A model generated the notes under the pieces. That model saw only the letters and a list, made by a program, of their open reading frames with translations, made no database searches and was not told the DNA's origin. From assembly GCF_009834515.1 (NCBI RefSeq), contig NZ_CP019426.1, positions 6,155,501 to 6,219,500 of the forward strand: 64,000 nt of DNA. The letters are read 5' to 3'. Of this stretch, positions 1 to 8,692 are shown piece by piece; positions within the stretch are counted from its first letter, which is position 1; each line of letters starts with the position of its first letter. The position numbers and the translations under genes are program-made. The DNA is from Pseudomonas sp. R84. GTDB lineage: Bacteria; Pseudomonadota; Gammaproteobacteria; Pseudomonadales; Pseudomonadaceae.

Positions 1-2
1 GC

Positions 3-80
3 CAGTTCAACAACTACAGCCTCGCGCCGGTGTTGTTGGTGGTGCTGGTGCTGATCGGCGTAGTCGCCGACCGCCGCTGA
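3..80 (+). CDS. C-terminal end of a membrane protein (partial, 5' end outside window)
   Basis: An open frame enters from the left edge and stops at TGA 78-80. The 25 visible residues are a hydrophobic stretch rich in Val and Leu followed by a short basic end (ADRR), which looks like a last transmembrane helix with its cytoplasmic positive tail. It could be the end of a transporter permease, but the family cannot be decided from this fragment. A REP doublet starts 24 bases downstream. Confidence 0.4.
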   Translation, partial: QFNNYSLAPVLLVVLVLIGVVADRR

Positions 81-103
81 CTCCGCAAATACCCCAAAAC
101 AAC

Positions 104-193
104 TGTGGGAGCGAGCCTGCTCGCGAAGGCGTCATTTCAGCCAACATCACTGCTGAATGACCGATCGCTTTCGCGAGCAGGCTCGCTCCCACA
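104..193. repeat. REP doublet A1 (long-spacer form)
   Basis: A 24-base unit beginning TGTGGGAGCGAGCC (104-127) is followed after 42 bases by its reverse complement (170-193). The spacer carries its own partial inverted repeat (CAGCCAACATCA / GCTGAATGA), so the whole element can fold as one long hairpin. It is typical of the REP/REPIN elements of fluorescens-group pseudomonads. Confidence 0.9.
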
Positions 194-218
194 GTTGATC
201 GCAATGACAGGGAAGCTC

Positions 219-767
219 ATGAGTAAAAAACTGCTGGATGAGACGAGCAAATTTCTTAGTTACGTACTGCGCCACGAGCCTCAGGCGATTGGCCTGACGC
301 TGGACTCTGAAGGCTGGACGAATATCGAAACGCTGATCAGCGGCGCGGCGCGCGACGGTCGCACTCTCGATCGCGCACTGATCGAAACCGTCGTGGCGAG
401 CAGTGACAAGAAGCGCTTTTCGATTTCCGCAGACGGCCAGCAGATTCGCGCCGTACAAGGCCACTCGACCCAGAGCGTGGATCTGCAGCTTGAGGAAAAG
501 CAGCCGCCAGAGACGCTATATCACGGTACGGCGACGCGCTTCATGGACTCTATCAGCCAGCAAGGCTTGATCCCGGGATCGCGTCATCACGTGCATCTAT
601 CGGAAGAATCCGCCACTGCCTCAGCCGTAGGGCAACGCTACGGAACCGTGGCAATCCTGAAAATCGCCGCGCAGCAAATGCAGGAGCAAGGCTTCAAGTT
701 TTATCAGGCCGAAAATGGCGTCTGGCTGACAGAGCAAGTGCCAGTGCGCTTCATCTCCACCCTGTAA
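219..767 (+). CDS. kptA: RNA 2'-phosphotransferase (Tpt1/KptA family)
   Basis: The 182-residue product matches KptA/Tpt1, which moves the 2'-phosphate of spliced RNA to NAD+, giving ADP-ribose 1'',2''-cyclic phosphate. An N-terminal winged-helix part holds the family hallmark FLSYVLRHEP (Arg18-His19), and the C-terminal ADP-ribosyltransferase-like part holds LYHGT and the basic HHVHLS segment. I start at ATG 219, behind GGGAAG, because the longer open frame runs back into the REP repeat. Bacteria lack the tRNA splicing that makes the eukaryotic substrate, so its role here is unknown. REP doublets flank it on both sides and it separates the end of an unidentified gene from trmB, so it may be an accessory gene at this site. 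Confidence 0.9.
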   Translation: MSKKLLDETSKFLSYVLRHEPQAIGLTLDSEGWTNIETLISGAARDGRTLDRALIETVVASSDKKRFSISADGQQIRAVQGHSTQSVDLQLEEKQPPETLYHGTATRFMDSISQQGLIPGSRHHVHLSEESATASAVGQRYGTVAILKIAAQQMQEQGFKFYQAENGVWLTEQVPVRFISTL

Positions 768-790
768 CTTCTGACGAACCCGAAAACAAC

Positions 791-880
791 TGTGGGAGCG
801 AGCCTGCTCGCGAATACGGTGTGTCAGTCAACATCAGTGTTGAATGAACATCCGCTTTCGCGAGCAGGCTCGCTCCCACA
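791..880. repeat. REP doublet A2 (long-spacer form)
   Basis: Units at 791-814 (+) and 857-880 (reverse complement) are separated by 42 bases. The spacer contains TCAGTCAACATCAGTGTTGA, itself an imperfect hairpin. It lies between the convergent ends of kptA and trmB. Confidence 0.9.
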
Positions 881-900
881 GGTTTTGTTGCGTGATGCTC

Positions 901-1626
901 TTAAGCGAGTTTTTCGAACTTCAGATCCCACACGCCATGGCCCAGTCGTTCGCCGCGGCGTTCGAACTTGGTGATCGGGCGTTCGGTCGGGCGTGGTACG
1001 CACTTGCCGTCTTCGGCGAGGTTGCGGTAGCCCGGGGCGACGTTCATCACTTCCAGCATGTATTCGGCGTACGGTTCCCAGTCGGTGGCCATGTGCAGAA
1101 TGCCGCCAACCTTCAACTTGCTGCGCACCAGTTCAGCGAACGACGCCTGAACGATGCGACGCTTGTGGTGACGGCTCTTGTGCCACGGATCCGGGAAAAA
1201 CAGCATCAGGCGATCGAGGCTGTTGTCGGCGATGCAGCGGTTGAGCACCTCGATCGCGTCGCAATCGTAGATCCGCAGGTTGGTCAGGCCCTGTGTCAGC
1301 ACACCATTGAGCAGAGCGCCGACACCCGGACGGTGCACTTCAACGCCGATGAAATCCTGCTCCGGCGCCGCCGCGGCCATTTCCAGCAACGAATGGCCCA
1401 TGCCGAAACCGATCTCCAGCGAGCGCGGTGCCGAACGGCCGAACACTTGATCGTAATCCACCGGCGCGTCGGCCAGCGGCAGCACGTACAGCGGCGCGCC
1501 CTGGTCCAGACCGCGTTGCTGGCCTTCGGTCATGCGCCCGGCGCGCATCACGAAACTCTTGATGCGGCGGTGTTGGCGCTCGTCGCCTTCTTCCGTCTGG
1601 ATAGGCGTGTCGTTCGATTCAGTCAT
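901..1626 (-). CDS. trmB: tRNA (guanine-N7)-methyltransferase
   Basis: TrmB methylates N7 of G46 in the tRNA variable loop using S-adenosylmethionine. The 241-residue protein has the SAM loop [10 protein letters not shown], the acidic motif DQVFG ahead of it, the [15 protein letters not shown] catalytic/substrate segment, and the C-terminal [19 protein letters not shown] tail typical of the family. ATG at 1626 is preferred over an in-frame TTG one codon upstream. It follows thiG with a gap of 9 bases on the same strand and is probably the last gene of the thiS-thiG-trmB transcript. Confidence 0.95.
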   Translation of the reverse strand: MTESNDTPIQTEEGDERQHRRIKSFVMRAGRMTEGQQRGLDQGAPLYVLPLADAPVDYDQVFGRSAPRSLEIGFGMGHSLLEMAAAAPEQDFIGVEVHRPGVGALLNGVLTQGLTNLRIYDCDAIEVLNRCIADNSLDRLMLFFPDPWHKSRHHKRRIVQASFAELVRSKLKVGGILHMATDWEPYAEYMLEVMNVAPGYRNLAEDGKCVPRPTERPITKFERRGERLGHGVWDLKFEKLA

Positions 1627-1635
1627 CAATGGCTC

Positions 1636-2430
1636 TTACTTGATCAGACCATCCAGCGGCGAAGAGGCGCTGGCATAGAGTTTTTTCGGCATACGGCCAG
1701 CGAGATAGGCCAGACGGCCTGCAACGATGGCGTGTTTCATGGCTTCAGCCATCATGACTGGCTGTTGGGCGTGGGCGATGGCCGAGTTCATCAGCACCGC
1801 ATCGCAACCCAGTTCCATGGCGATGGTTGCGTCGGACGCAGTGCCGACACCGGCATCGACCAACACAGGAATTTTCGCTTCTTCGAGGATGATCTGCAGG
1901 TTGTACGGGTTGCAGATCCCCAGACCGGAACCGATCAGACCGGCCAGCGGCATCACCGCAATGCAGCCGATTTCCGCCAGTTGCCGGGCGATGATCGGGT
2001 CATCGCTGGTGTAAACCATCACGTCGAAACCTTCCTTGACCAGCGTTTCGGCGGCTTTGAGGGTTTCGATGACGTTAGGGAACAGAGTCTTCTGATCAGC
2101 CAGTACTTCCAGCTTCACCAGGTTGTGGCCGTCGAGAAGCTCACGGGCCAGGCGGCAGGTACGCACGGCTTCGATGGCGTCGTAGCAACCGGCGGTGTTC
2201 GGCAGGAAGGTGTAGCGCTCCGGCGACAGCACGTCGAGCAGGTTCGGCTCGCCTTCGATCTGACCGAGGTTGGTGCGGCGCACGGCGAAGGTGACGATCT
2301 CGGCACCCGAGGCTTCGATGGCCTGACGGGTTTCTTCCATGTCACGGTACTTGCCGGTACCAACCAGCAAACGCGACTGGTAAGTACGACCGGCCAGCAC
2401 AAAAGGCTTGTCGCTACGAACGATGCTCAT
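1636..2430 (-). CDS. thiG: Thiazole synthase
   Basis: ThiG condenses 1-deoxy-D-xylulose 5-phosphate, dehydroglycine and the ThiS thiocarboxylate to form the thiazole phosphate of thiamine. The 264-residue protein is full length. It has the TIM-barrel hallmarks LLVGTGKY near the N-terminus, NLVKLEVL with the Schiff-base lysine, and the phosphate-binding stretches GLIGSGLG and [16 protein letters not shown] Shine-Dalgarno precedes ATG 2430. It lies 60 bases downstream of thiS, its sulfur-carrier partner. Confidence 0.97.
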   Translation of the reverse strand: MSIVRSDKPFVLAGRTYQSRLLVGTGKYRDMEETRQAIEASGAEIVTFAVRRTNLGQIEGEPNLLDVLSPERYTFLPNTAGCYDAIEAVRTCRLARELLDGHNLVKLEVLADQKTLFPNVIETLKAAETLVKEGFDVMVYTSDDPIIARQLAEIGCIAVMPLAGLIGSGLGICNPYNLQIILEEAKIPVLVDAGVGTASDATIAMELGCDAVLMNSAIAHAQQPVMMAEAMKHAIVAGRLAYLAGRMPKKLYASASSPLDGLIK

Positions 2431-2490
2431 GGGGAATCCTCTTTAGGAGTGAGGGTCTTGCAGAATTCTGTGCCCTCGCGGGCCGGACGA

Positions 2491-2691
2491 TCAGCCGCCG
2501 CCGATGGCGTGCACCACTTCAACGTTGTCGCCGTCGTTGAGCGTGGTGTCGGCATGCTGGCTGCGCGGGACGATATCCAGATTGAGTTCGACTGCCACCC
2601 GGCGTCCGGTCAGTTCCAGACGGGTGATCAGGGCCGCAACGGTCTCGCCGTCGGGCAGTTCAAGGGATTCACCGTTCAACTGAATGCGCAT
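2491..2691 (-). CDS. thiS: Sulfur carrier protein ThiS
   Basis: ThiS is the ubiquitin-like protein whose C-terminal Gly-Gly is thiocarboxylated and donates sulfur to ThiG. The 66-residue product starts MRIQLNGES and ends AIGGG, with the beta-grasp fold implied by its length and the [10 protein letters not shown] end. The open frame runs 16 codons further upstream, but the internal ATG at 2691 gives the normal family length. It is the first gene of the thiSG-trmB group. Confidence 0.95.
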   Translation of the reverse strand: MRIQLNGESLELPDGETVAALITRLELTGRRVAVELNLDIVPRSQHADTTLNDGDNVEVVHAIGGG

Positions 2692-2762
2692 GCGTAACGC
2701 CGCCATCATTTTTAGGGGCTGGCATTCTAGCCCGATCATGACCTAAAGGTCAGTACCAAGCG

Positions 2763-3143
2763 TCAAGCGGTTGGTTGCAGGCGCCAGGCGGCGAGCCCCA
2801 GGCACACCCATCCGGCCAGAAATGCCACACCACCGAACGGGGTGATGATGCCGAGCTTGCTGATGCCGGTGGTGGTCAACACATACAGGCTGCCGGAGAA
2901 CAGCAGGATGCCGACGGCGAAAGAAACGCCGGCCCACGCCACCAGTCGGCCTTGAATCTGCGTGGCCAACAGCGCAACACCTAACAACGCCAGGGTGTGC
3001 ACCAGTTGATAGGTCACGCCCGTGTGGAAAATCGTCAGATACTCGGGTGTCAGGCGGTTTTTCAGGCCATGGGCAGCAAACGCGCCCAGTGCAACACCGG
3101 TGAAACCGAAAAAAGCAGCCAGCATCAAAAAGCCACGCAGCAT
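2763..3143 (-). CDS. DUF423 family inner-membrane protein
   Basis: This 126-residue protein has four hydrophobic helices and the DUF423 (YgdD-like) signature: an N-terminal FGFTGVALGAFAAHGLK and a conserved PFGGVAFLAGW near the end. Function is unknown in the family. ATG 3143 follows GGAG. It diverges from mtgA with 74 bases between start codons. Confidence 0.85.
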   Translation of the reverse strand: MLRGFLMLAAFFGFTGVALGAFAAHGLKNRLTPEYLTIFHTGVTYQLVHTLALLGVALLATQIQGRLVAWAGVSFAVGILLFSGSLYVLTTTGISKLGIITPFGGVAFLAGWVCLGLAAWRLQPTA

Positions 3144-3217
3144 TGGGAACTCCAGTCAGACGCGATCGGCAGGGTCTGTATAATGGCCCGCTCCACCGGT
3201 TCGGCCAAGCCATCTCT

Positions 3218-3940
3218 ATGCTGCGTACTATTTTCCGTCGTCTCACGAAGGCCCTGCTCTGGTTCGCCGGCGGCAGCGTTTTGCTGGTGCTGGTGTTTCG
3301 CTTCGTGCCGCCGCCGGGCACGGCGTTGATGGTCGAGCGCAAGGTCGAATCCTGGGTCGATGGCGAGCCGATTGACCTGCAACGCACGTGGAAGCCGTGG
3401 GATGAGATCTCCGACGATCTCAAAGTCGCGGTCATGGCCGGCGAGGATCAGAAGTTTCCTGAGCATTGGGGTTTTGATTTCAGTGCGATTCAGGCAGCCC
3501 TCGCCCATAACGAGCTCGGCGGGTCGATTCGCGGGGCCAGCACCTTGAGCCAGCAAGTGTCGAAAAACCTGTTTCTGTGGGCGGGTCGCAGCTATCTGCG
3601 TAAAGGCCTGGAGGCGTGGTTTACCGCGCTGATCGAGGTGTTCTGGCCCAAGCAGCGGATTCTTGAGGTGTATCTGAACAGTGTCGAGTGGGATGACGGG
3701 GTGTTTGGCGCCGAAGCCGCAGCCCGCCATCACTTTGGCGTGAGCGCGAAGTCGCTGTCACGGCAACAGGCGAGTTATCTGGCCGCCGTTCTACCGAATC
3801 CTCGCGTCTGGAGTGCCAGCCATCCGACCGCTTATGTGTCGCGGCGGGCCGGGTGGATTCGGCAGCAAATGAGTCAGTTGGGTGGGGATAGCTATTTGCT
3901 GGGGCTGAATGATTCGCGGCGGGCACCGTGGTCTGAATAA
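3218..3940 (+). CDS. mtgA: Monofunctional biosynthetic peptidoglycan transglycosylase
   Basis: MtgA polymerises lipid II into glycan strands at the inner membrane. The 240-residue protein has one N-terminal membrane anchor (ALLWFAGGSVLLVLVFRF) and a GT51 domain with the catalytic Glu in AGEDQKFPEHWGFD, then RGASTLSQQVSKNLFLW and a KQRILEVYLN segment. ATG 3218 gives the usual family length; the frame is open 25 codons further upstream. It ends before a REP doublet and a bidirectional terminator shared with rpoH. Confidence 0.95.
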   Translation: MLRTIFRRLTKALLWFAGGSVLLVLVFRFVPPPGTALMVERKVESWVDGEPIDLQRTWKPWDEISDDLKVAVMAGEDQKFPEHWGFDFSAIQAALAHNELGGSIRGASTLSQQVSKNLFLWAGRSYLRKGLEAWFTALIEVFWPKQRILEVYLNSVEWDDGVFGAEAAARHHFGVSAKSLSRQQASYLAAVLPNPRVWSASHPTAYVSRRAGWIRQQMSQLGGDSYLLGLNDSRRAPWSE

Positions 3941-3954
3941 CGCTGAAGATTCCC

Positions 3955-4044
3955 TGTGGGAGCGAGCTTGCTCGCGAATGCGGCGGATCATTCAGCGGTG
4001 GCGGTGACTGGCATTCCGCCTTCGCGAACAAGCTCGCTCCCACA
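3955..4044. repeat. REP doublet A3 (long-spacer form)
   Basis: Units at 3955-3978 and 4021-4044 in inverted orientation are separated by a 42-base spacer. Both units carry the same substitution pair (GCTTG / CAAGC), so the palindrome has been kept by compensating changes. Confidence 0.9.
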
Positions 4045-4074
4045 TGGGTTTTGTGTGAAGCCTGAAATGAAAAA

Positions 4075-4106
4075 CGCCCCGATCATCGCTGATCGGGGCG
4101 TTTTTT
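4075..4106. terminator. Bidirectional intrinsic terminator between mtgA and rpoH
   Basis: A perfect 11-bp stem (4075-4085 with 4090-4100) closes a 4-base loop. It is followed on the + strand by six T and preceded by a run of A, so it can end both the mtgA and the rpoH transcripts. Confidence 0.9.
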
Positions 4107-4122
4107 ATTGCCTGCTCGCCGG

Positions 4123-4977
4123 TTACGCGGCGATCGACAACTTGAGCTTGTTCATCGCGCTCTTCTCGAGCTGACGGATCCGCTCGGCCGACACGTTGTA
4201 CTTCTGCGCCAGATCGTGCAGCGTGGCCTTCTCTTCTGCCAGCCAGCGCTGGTAGAGGATGTCGCGGCTACGTTCGTCCAGCACTTCCAGCGCTTCGTGC
4301 AGGTTGCTGTTGGAGTTGTCGCTCCAGTCGGCATCTTCCAGTTGACGCGCCGGGTCGTACCGGTGGTCTTCCAGATAGTTGGCCGGCGACTGGAAAGCGC
4401 TGTCGTCGTCGGCTTCAGCAGCCGGGTCGAAGGCCATGTCATGGCCGGTCAGGCGACTTTCCATCTCGCGCACTTCACGCGGTTCAACGCCAAGGCTTTC
4501 CGCCACGCGGTGGACTTCCTCGTTGTTCAGCCACGCCAGACGTTTCTTCTGGCTGCGCAGGTTGAAGAACAGCTTGCGCTGGGCCTTGGTGGTCGCGACT
4601 TTCACAATGCGCCAGTTGCGCAGGATGAACTCGTGAATTTCCGCCTTGATCCAGTGCACGGCGAACGACACCAGACGCACACCCATTTCCGGGTTGAAGC
4701 GCTTTACGGCTTTCATCAGGCCGACGTTACCTTCCTGGATCAGGTCAGCCTGAGCCAGACCGTAACCGGAATAGCTACGGGCGATATGTACGACAAAACG
4801 CAGGTGGGCGAGCACCATCTGCCGAGCCGCCCCCAAATCCTGCTCATAGTAGAGACTCTCGGCCAGTTCACGCTCCTGCTCCGGCGTCAGCAATGGAATG
4901 CTGTTGACGGTGTGCACGTAGGCTTCCAGGTTCGCACCCGGAACCAACGCATACGCAGGCTGCAAAGAATTGGTCAT
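4123..4977 (-). CDS. rpoH: RNA polymerase heat-shock sigma factor sigma-32
   Basis: The 284-residue product is RpoH. It has region 2 segments ([15 protein letters not shown] helix, [23 protein letters not shown] spread over 2.3-2.4), the RpoH-box QKKLFFNLR-like stretch (here [11 protein letters not shown]), and a region 4 helix-turn-helix ([20 protein letters not shown]) that reads the -35 element. ATG 4977 follows GGGAGG on the minus strand; the longer open frame is not used in the family. The 114-base leader behind ftsX holds a likely extracytoplasmic-sigma promoter, so rpoH can be transcribed apart from ftsYEX. Confidence 0.96.
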   Translation of the reverse strand: MTNSLQPAYALVPGANLEAYVHTVNSIPLLTPEQERELAESLYYEQDLGAARQMVLAHLRFVVHIARSYSGYGLAQADLIQEGNVGLMKAVKRFNPEMGVRLVSFAVHWIKAEIHEFILRNWRIVKVATTKAQRKLFFNLRSQKKRLAWLNNEEVHRVAESLGVEPREVREMESRLTGHDMAFDPAAEADDDSAFQSPANYLEDHRYDPARQLEDADWSDNSNSNLHEALEVLDERSRDILYQRWLAEEKATLHDLAQKYNVSAERIRQLEKSAMNKLKLSIAA

Positions 4978-5026
4978 ACGAAAAAACCTCCCACTTACAT
5001 ACTCGTGCCTCTCGGCACTGCGAAAA

Positions 5027-5053
5027 ATTGACCGGAAACTCAAGTACAAGTTC
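5027..5053 (-). promoter_or_regulatory. Candidate AlgU/RpoE-type promoter of rpoH
   Basis: Read on the minus strand, GAACTT (5053-5048) is separated by 16 bases from TCAAT (5031-5027), close to the GAACTT-N16/17-TCTGA consensus of sigma-22/AlgU. AlgU control of rpoH is known in Pseudomonas aeruginosa; its use here is inferred from the match. A small GTGCC-GAGA-GGCAC hairpin lies in the leader downstream. Confidence 0.5.
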
Positions 5054-5091
5054 CCAAAAAACCGTAAGGCCAATCACGCGCAAAAAAGATT

Positions 5092-6117
5092 CTACTTCGG
5101 CGCCAGCTCCCTGAGATGGCGTGCGACTGCAATCCATGCACCGATATAACCCAACAGCACCGCGCCAAGCAAGAGCGACAGACCGTCGGCAACTGGCACT
5201 CCGGCCAGCGCGAAATCACTGCCGTACAAGCCGGCCAGTCCAACCACCGCGTCGTTCAGCCAGTTCAGGCCGAACGCCAATACACCCCAGGACAACAGCC
5301 CCGCACCGAAGCCATACAACGCACCCATATAAAGGAAGGGGCGTCGCACATAGCTGTCAGTGCCGCCGACGAGTTTAATCACTTCTATCTCGGTGCGGCG
5401 GTTTTCAATATGAAGACGAATGGTATTGCCTATCACCAAAAGTAATGCAGAAACCAAAAGCACCGTCAGACCGAAAACAAAACGGTCCCCAAGCTTGAGG
5501 ATGGCAGCCAGACGCTCGACCCAGACTAGATCAAGTTGCGCCTGTTGTACCTTGGGCAGCTCGGAAAGTTTTTGTCTTAATGCTTCCAGGGTCGGCTTGT
5601 CGACTTCGTTCGGGGTGACCAGCACCACGCCCGGCAACGGGTTCTCCGGCAGCTCGCGCAGGGCTTCGCCCAGTCCGGACTGTTGCTGGAACTCTTCCAG
5701 CGCCTGATCGCGGCCGACATATTCAGCATCAGCTACGCCGGGCATGCCTTTGATCTGTTCACGCAACGACTCGCCCTGCTCCGGGCTGGCATCGAGTTGC
5801 AGATACAAGGATATCTGCGCCGCCCGCTGCCACGAACCACCGAGACGCTCGACGTTGTTAAGCAACAGCGAAAGCCCCATCGGCAGGCTCAGCGCGACCG
5901 CCATCACCATGCAGGTGAAGAAACTGCCGATCGGCTGTTTGCCGAGACGGCGCAGGCTGTCGAGCAGGCTGGCGCGATGGCTTTCGACCCAGGCACGGAA
6001 CAGCGTGGCGAAATCCGGACCGTCGTCCTCGTCGTGCTTTTTCTTCTTTGGCGGCTGCGGGTCGGCGGCTTTCGGGGCCACGCGCTCGGAAACCTTCGGA
6101 CTGCGTGTTGCACTCAT
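5092..6117 (-). CDS. ftsX: Cell-division protein FtsX (ABC-type permease subunit)
   Basis: FtsX is the membrane partner of FtsE and regulates septal peptidoglycan hydrolysis. The 341-residue protein has a charged cytoplasmic N-terminus (KKKKHDEDD), a first helix near residue 75, a periplasmic loop (QISLYLQLDASPEQ to LDLVWVERL) and three more helices at the C-terminus, with the RRTEIEVIKLVGGTD segment between. Its ATG overlaps the ftsE stop as ATGA, indicating translational coupling. Confidence 0.96.
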   Translation of the reverse strand: MSATRSPKVSERVAPKAADPQPPKKKKHDEDDGPDFATLFRAWVESHRASLLDSLRRLGKQPIGSFFTCMVMAVALSLPMGLSLLLNNVERLGGSWQRAAQISLYLQLDASPEQGESLREQIKGMPGVADAEYVGRDQALEEFQQQSGLGEALRELPENPLPGVVLVTPNEVDKPTLEALRQKLSELPKVQQAQLDLVWVERLAAILKLGDRFVFGLTVLLVSALLLVIGNTIRLHIENRRTEIEVIKLVGGTDSYVRRPFLYMGALYGFGAGLLSWGVLAFGLNWLNDAVVGLAGLYGSDFALAGVPVADGLSLLLGAVLLGYIGAWIAVARHLRELAPK

Positions 6118-6785
6118 ACCCCGGCCTCCCCGTCGCCGATCAATCGGCCGCGTTGCAGGGTCAGCATGCGGTGCCGCATGCGTGCGATCAGCGCCAGGTC
6201 GTGACTGGCGATCAGCACGCTGGTGCCCAAACGATTGATGTCTTCGAACACGCCCATGATTTCCGCCGCCAGACGCGGGTCGAGGTTACCGGTCGGTTCG
6301 TCCGCGAGCAGCAAGGCCGGACGGTGAACGATGGCGCGGGCAATGCCGACGCGCTGTTGCTGACCGGTGGACAGGTCGCCCGGGTACAGATCGGTTTTAT
6401 CCGACAGCGCCACGCGCTCCAGCGCCGAATCGACACGCTTGGCGATTTCGGCCTTGGACAGCCCGAGAATCTGTAGCGGCAAGGCGACGTTGTTGAACAC
6501 CGTACGATCGAACAGCAACTGGTGGTTCTGGAACACCACGCCGATCTGCCGGCGCAGGAACGGTATCTGCGCGTTGCTGATGGTGCTCAGGTCTTGCCCG
6601 GCCAGCAGCAGTTTGCCGCTGGTCGGACGTTCCATCGCCAGCAACAGGCGCAACAACGTGGATTTACCGGCACCGGAGTGGCCGGTGACAAACAAGAACT
6701 CGCCACGACGGACTCGAAAGCTCAGCTCATGCAAGCCGACGTGACCGTTCGGGTAGCGTTTACCGACCTGTTCGAAACGAATCAT
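6114..6785 (-). CDS. ftsE: Cell-division ATP-binding protein FtsE
   Basis: This is the 223-residue ABC ATPase that works with FtsX at the division septum. Visible motifs are Walker A GHSGAGKSTLL, the Q-loop FQNHQLL, the signature LSTGQQQRVGIARA, Walker B LLLADEPTGNLD and a switch His in IASHD. The start overlaps the ftsY stop by 4 bases and the end overlaps the ftsX start by 4 bases, giving the classical ftsYEX operon. Confidence 0.97.
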   Translation of the reverse strand: MIRFEQVGKRYPNGHVGLHELSFRVRRGEFLFVTGHSGAGKSTLLRLLLAMERPTSGKLLLAGQDLSTISNAQIPFLRRQIGVVFQNHQLLFDRTVFNNVALPLQILGLSKAEIAKRVDSALERVALSDKTDLYPGDLSTGQQQRVGIARAIVHRPALLLADEPTGNLDPRLAAEIMGVFEDINRLGTSVLIASHDLALIARMRHRMLTLQRGRLIGDGEAGV

Positions 6786-8347
6786 GAACGCTCCCGCTCG
6801 GCAAACAGTGCCTGGACAAAGGGTTCGGCTTCAAAGGTACGCAAGTCGTCGATGCCTTCACCGACGCCGATGTAGCGGATCGGCAGACCAAACTGCTTGG
6901 CCAGGGCGAAGATCACCCCGCCTTTAGCGGTACCGTCGAGCTTGGTCAGCGCCAGGCCGGTCAGTTCGACGGTCTGGTTGAATTGCTTGGCCTGATTGAT
7001 GGCGTTCTGACCAGTACCGGCGTCGAGCACCAGCAGCACTTCGTGCGGCGCGTCGGCGTCGAGCTTGCCGATGACCCGGCGAACCTTTTTCAGTTCTTCC
7101 ATCAGGTTGTCTTTGGTGTGCAGACGACCAGCGGTGTCTGCGATCAACACGTCGATGCCACGGGCCTTGGCGGCTTGCACGGCGTCGAAGATCACCGAAG
7201 CCGAGTCGGCGCCGGTGTGCTGAGCGATGACCGGGATCTTGTTGCGCTCGCCCCAGACCTGCAATTGCTCCACGGCAGCAGCGCGGAAGGTGTCACCGGC
7301 GGCGAGCATGACTTTCTTGCCTTCCAGTTGCAGCTTCTTCGCCAATTTGCCGATGGTGGTGGTCTTGCCGGCGCCGTTGACGCCAACCACCAGAATCACA
7401 AATGGCTTGTTCTGCGAGACGATCTTCAGCGGTTGTTCGACCGGTTTGAGCATCGCGGCCAGTTCGGCCTGCAGGGATTTGTACAGCGCGTCGGCGTCGG
7501 CCAGCTCTTTGCGGGCGACCTTCTGGGTCAGGCGCTGGATGATCTGCGTGGTAGCTTCGACACCGACGTCGGCGGTGAGCAGACGGGTTTCGAGGTCATC
7601 GAGCAGATCGTCGTCAATGGTTTTGCGGCCGAGGAACAGGCTGGCCATGCCCTCGCCGATGCTGGCGCTGGTTTTCGACAGGCCTTGCTTGAGGCGGGCG
7701 AAGAAACCGGCTTTGGTTTCTTCGGTGCGCGGGGCTTCGACTGGGGTCTCGGCAACCACCTCGACTGGCACGACTGCAGCAACCGCTACAGGTGCAGGTG
7801 CAGGTGCAGGTGCAGGTGCAGGTGCAGGTGCAGGCTCGGGTTGTTGAATGACCGGGGCAACGGGGGCGACAACCACCGGAGCAACAGGCTCAGGCGCAAT
7901 AATTTCAGGAGCAGCTTCAGCCACAACCGGCACAGGCTCGATAATCGGCTCAACCACTGGCGCCGGCGCCACTTCAGGCACAAACGCAGCAGCCGCAGGA
8001 ATCACTGGCGTAACGTGCGGCGCAGCCTCTTCAACCAACGCCACCGGCTCTTCCGCCACAGGCAAGGTCAGCCATGGCTCAGCCGCCAGGGTCAGCGGCA
8101 GTTCAGCCGCCACAGGCGCTTCGGGCTCTGGCTCTGGCTCAACCGGTTGCAACACCGGCTCGGCAATCGGCAGAACGATCGGTGCCGGCTCTTCTTCTAT
8201 CACCGGAGCAGGTTCCGGCGCAGGCTCAGGAATCGCAGGCGGCTGTTCGACAACGGGTTCCTGCGGTTTCTTACGCAGCCATCCGAACAGGCTTTTCTTC
8301 TCGCCAGCCGCAGCTGGGGTCTTCTTGTCGTCGTTGGAACCAAACAT
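6782..8347 (-). CDS. ftsY: Signal recognition particle receptor FtsY
   Basis: FtsY is the membrane-associated GTPase that receives SRP-ribosome complexes at SecYEG. The 521 residues comprise a long acidic Ala/Pro/Glu/Val-rich A domain (about 1-210), a four-helix N domain, and the G domain with G1 VGVNGAGKTTTIGKL, G3 DTAGR and G4 TKLDG. Inside the A domain a hexanucleotide array encodes a Pro-Ala repeat. It heads the ftsYEX operon. No strong Shine-Dalgarno is visible before ATG 8347. Confidence 0.97.
   Translation of the reverse strand: MFGSNDDKKTPAAAGEKKSLFGWLRKKPQEPVVEQPPAIPEPAPEPAPVIEEEPAPIVLPIAEPVLQPVEPEPEPEAPVAAELPLTLAAEPWLTLPVAEEPVALVEEAAPHVTPVIPAAAAFVPEVAPAPVVEPIIEPVPVVAEAAPEIIAPEPVAPVVVAPVAPVIQQPEPAPAPAPAPAPAPAPVAVAAVVPVEVVAETPVEAPRTEETKAGFFARLKQGLSKTSASIGEGMASLFLGRKTIDDDLLDDLETRLLTADVGVEATTQIIQRLTQKVARKELADADALYKSLQAELAAMLKPVEQPLKIVSQNKPFVILVVGVNGAGKTTTIGKLAKKLQLEGKKVMLAAGDTFRAAAVEQLQVWGERNKIPVIAQHTGADSASVIFDAVQAAKARGIDVLIADTAGRLHTKDNLMEELKKVRRVIGKLDADAPHEVLLVLDAGTGQNAINQAKQFNQTVELTGLALTKLDGTAKGGVIFALAKQFGLPIRYIGVGEGIDDLRTFEAEPFVQALFAERERS
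7789..7830. repeat. Seven tandem CAGGTG hexamers within ftsY
   Basis: Seven exact copies of CAGGTG (+ strand) lie in frame in the FtsY acidic linker, where they encode alternating Pro and Ala. Copy-number change would lengthen or shorten the linker by two residues without breaking the frame. Confidence 0.95.
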
Positions 8348-8692
8348 GGAGGACGGCTATCTCACGGTAGCGACGCGCCATAAGGGCGCCCCGGCAAATA
8401 AATATTCGATGCAGAACAGACTGTGTTTCATCCAGCTTGTTCACGCGCAACATTTTGTCGAGGCGCCACGGGCACCCCAAAGGTCGATTAATACGAAGGA
8501 CTGGAACGGCATCGTCGGCGAAAACGCAGAGTTTAACTGACAAACTCAAAGCTTCTGCCGGGAACCCATACAACCTATCGACCGATCAGTGGCTTGATAG
8601 GCGTGGCCGCCAGTAAAACGGATCAGTATCCTAGCACCCTCTCGCCCGCCGACGCTAAGACCAAGCGGGCAGCCCAACAGGTTAAAAAACGA
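8348..8692. other. Divergent intergenic region between ftsY and the M16 operon
   Basis: The 345 bases separate two divergent start codons and must hold promoters for both sides. I see no repeat family, small gene with a ribosome binding site, or convincing -35/-10 pair. The only structure is a short inverted repeat, CCTATC (near 8572) with GATAGG (near 8595). Confidence 0.4.

Noticed and set aside
844..2697. 617-codon + strand open frame across trmB, thiG and thiS
   Set aside because: It is antisense to three certain genes, starts in a REP repeat and has a composition typical of reversed GC-rich codons.
104..4044. Repeated palindromes as a CRISPR array
   Set aside because: Units are palindromic, come as inverted pairs scattered kilobases apart, and have no regular unique spacers or cas genes.
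3956..4174. Small frames reading through REP units (also at 792, 20548, 23427, 30574, 57138)
   Set aside because: All begin with the repeat-encoded MGASLLA-type peptide and depend wholly on the repeat; they are not genes.
7789..7830. Phase-variation switch in ftsY
   Set aside because: The unit is six bases, so slippage keeps the frame; ftsY is essential and could not be switched off this way. Only linker length could vary.
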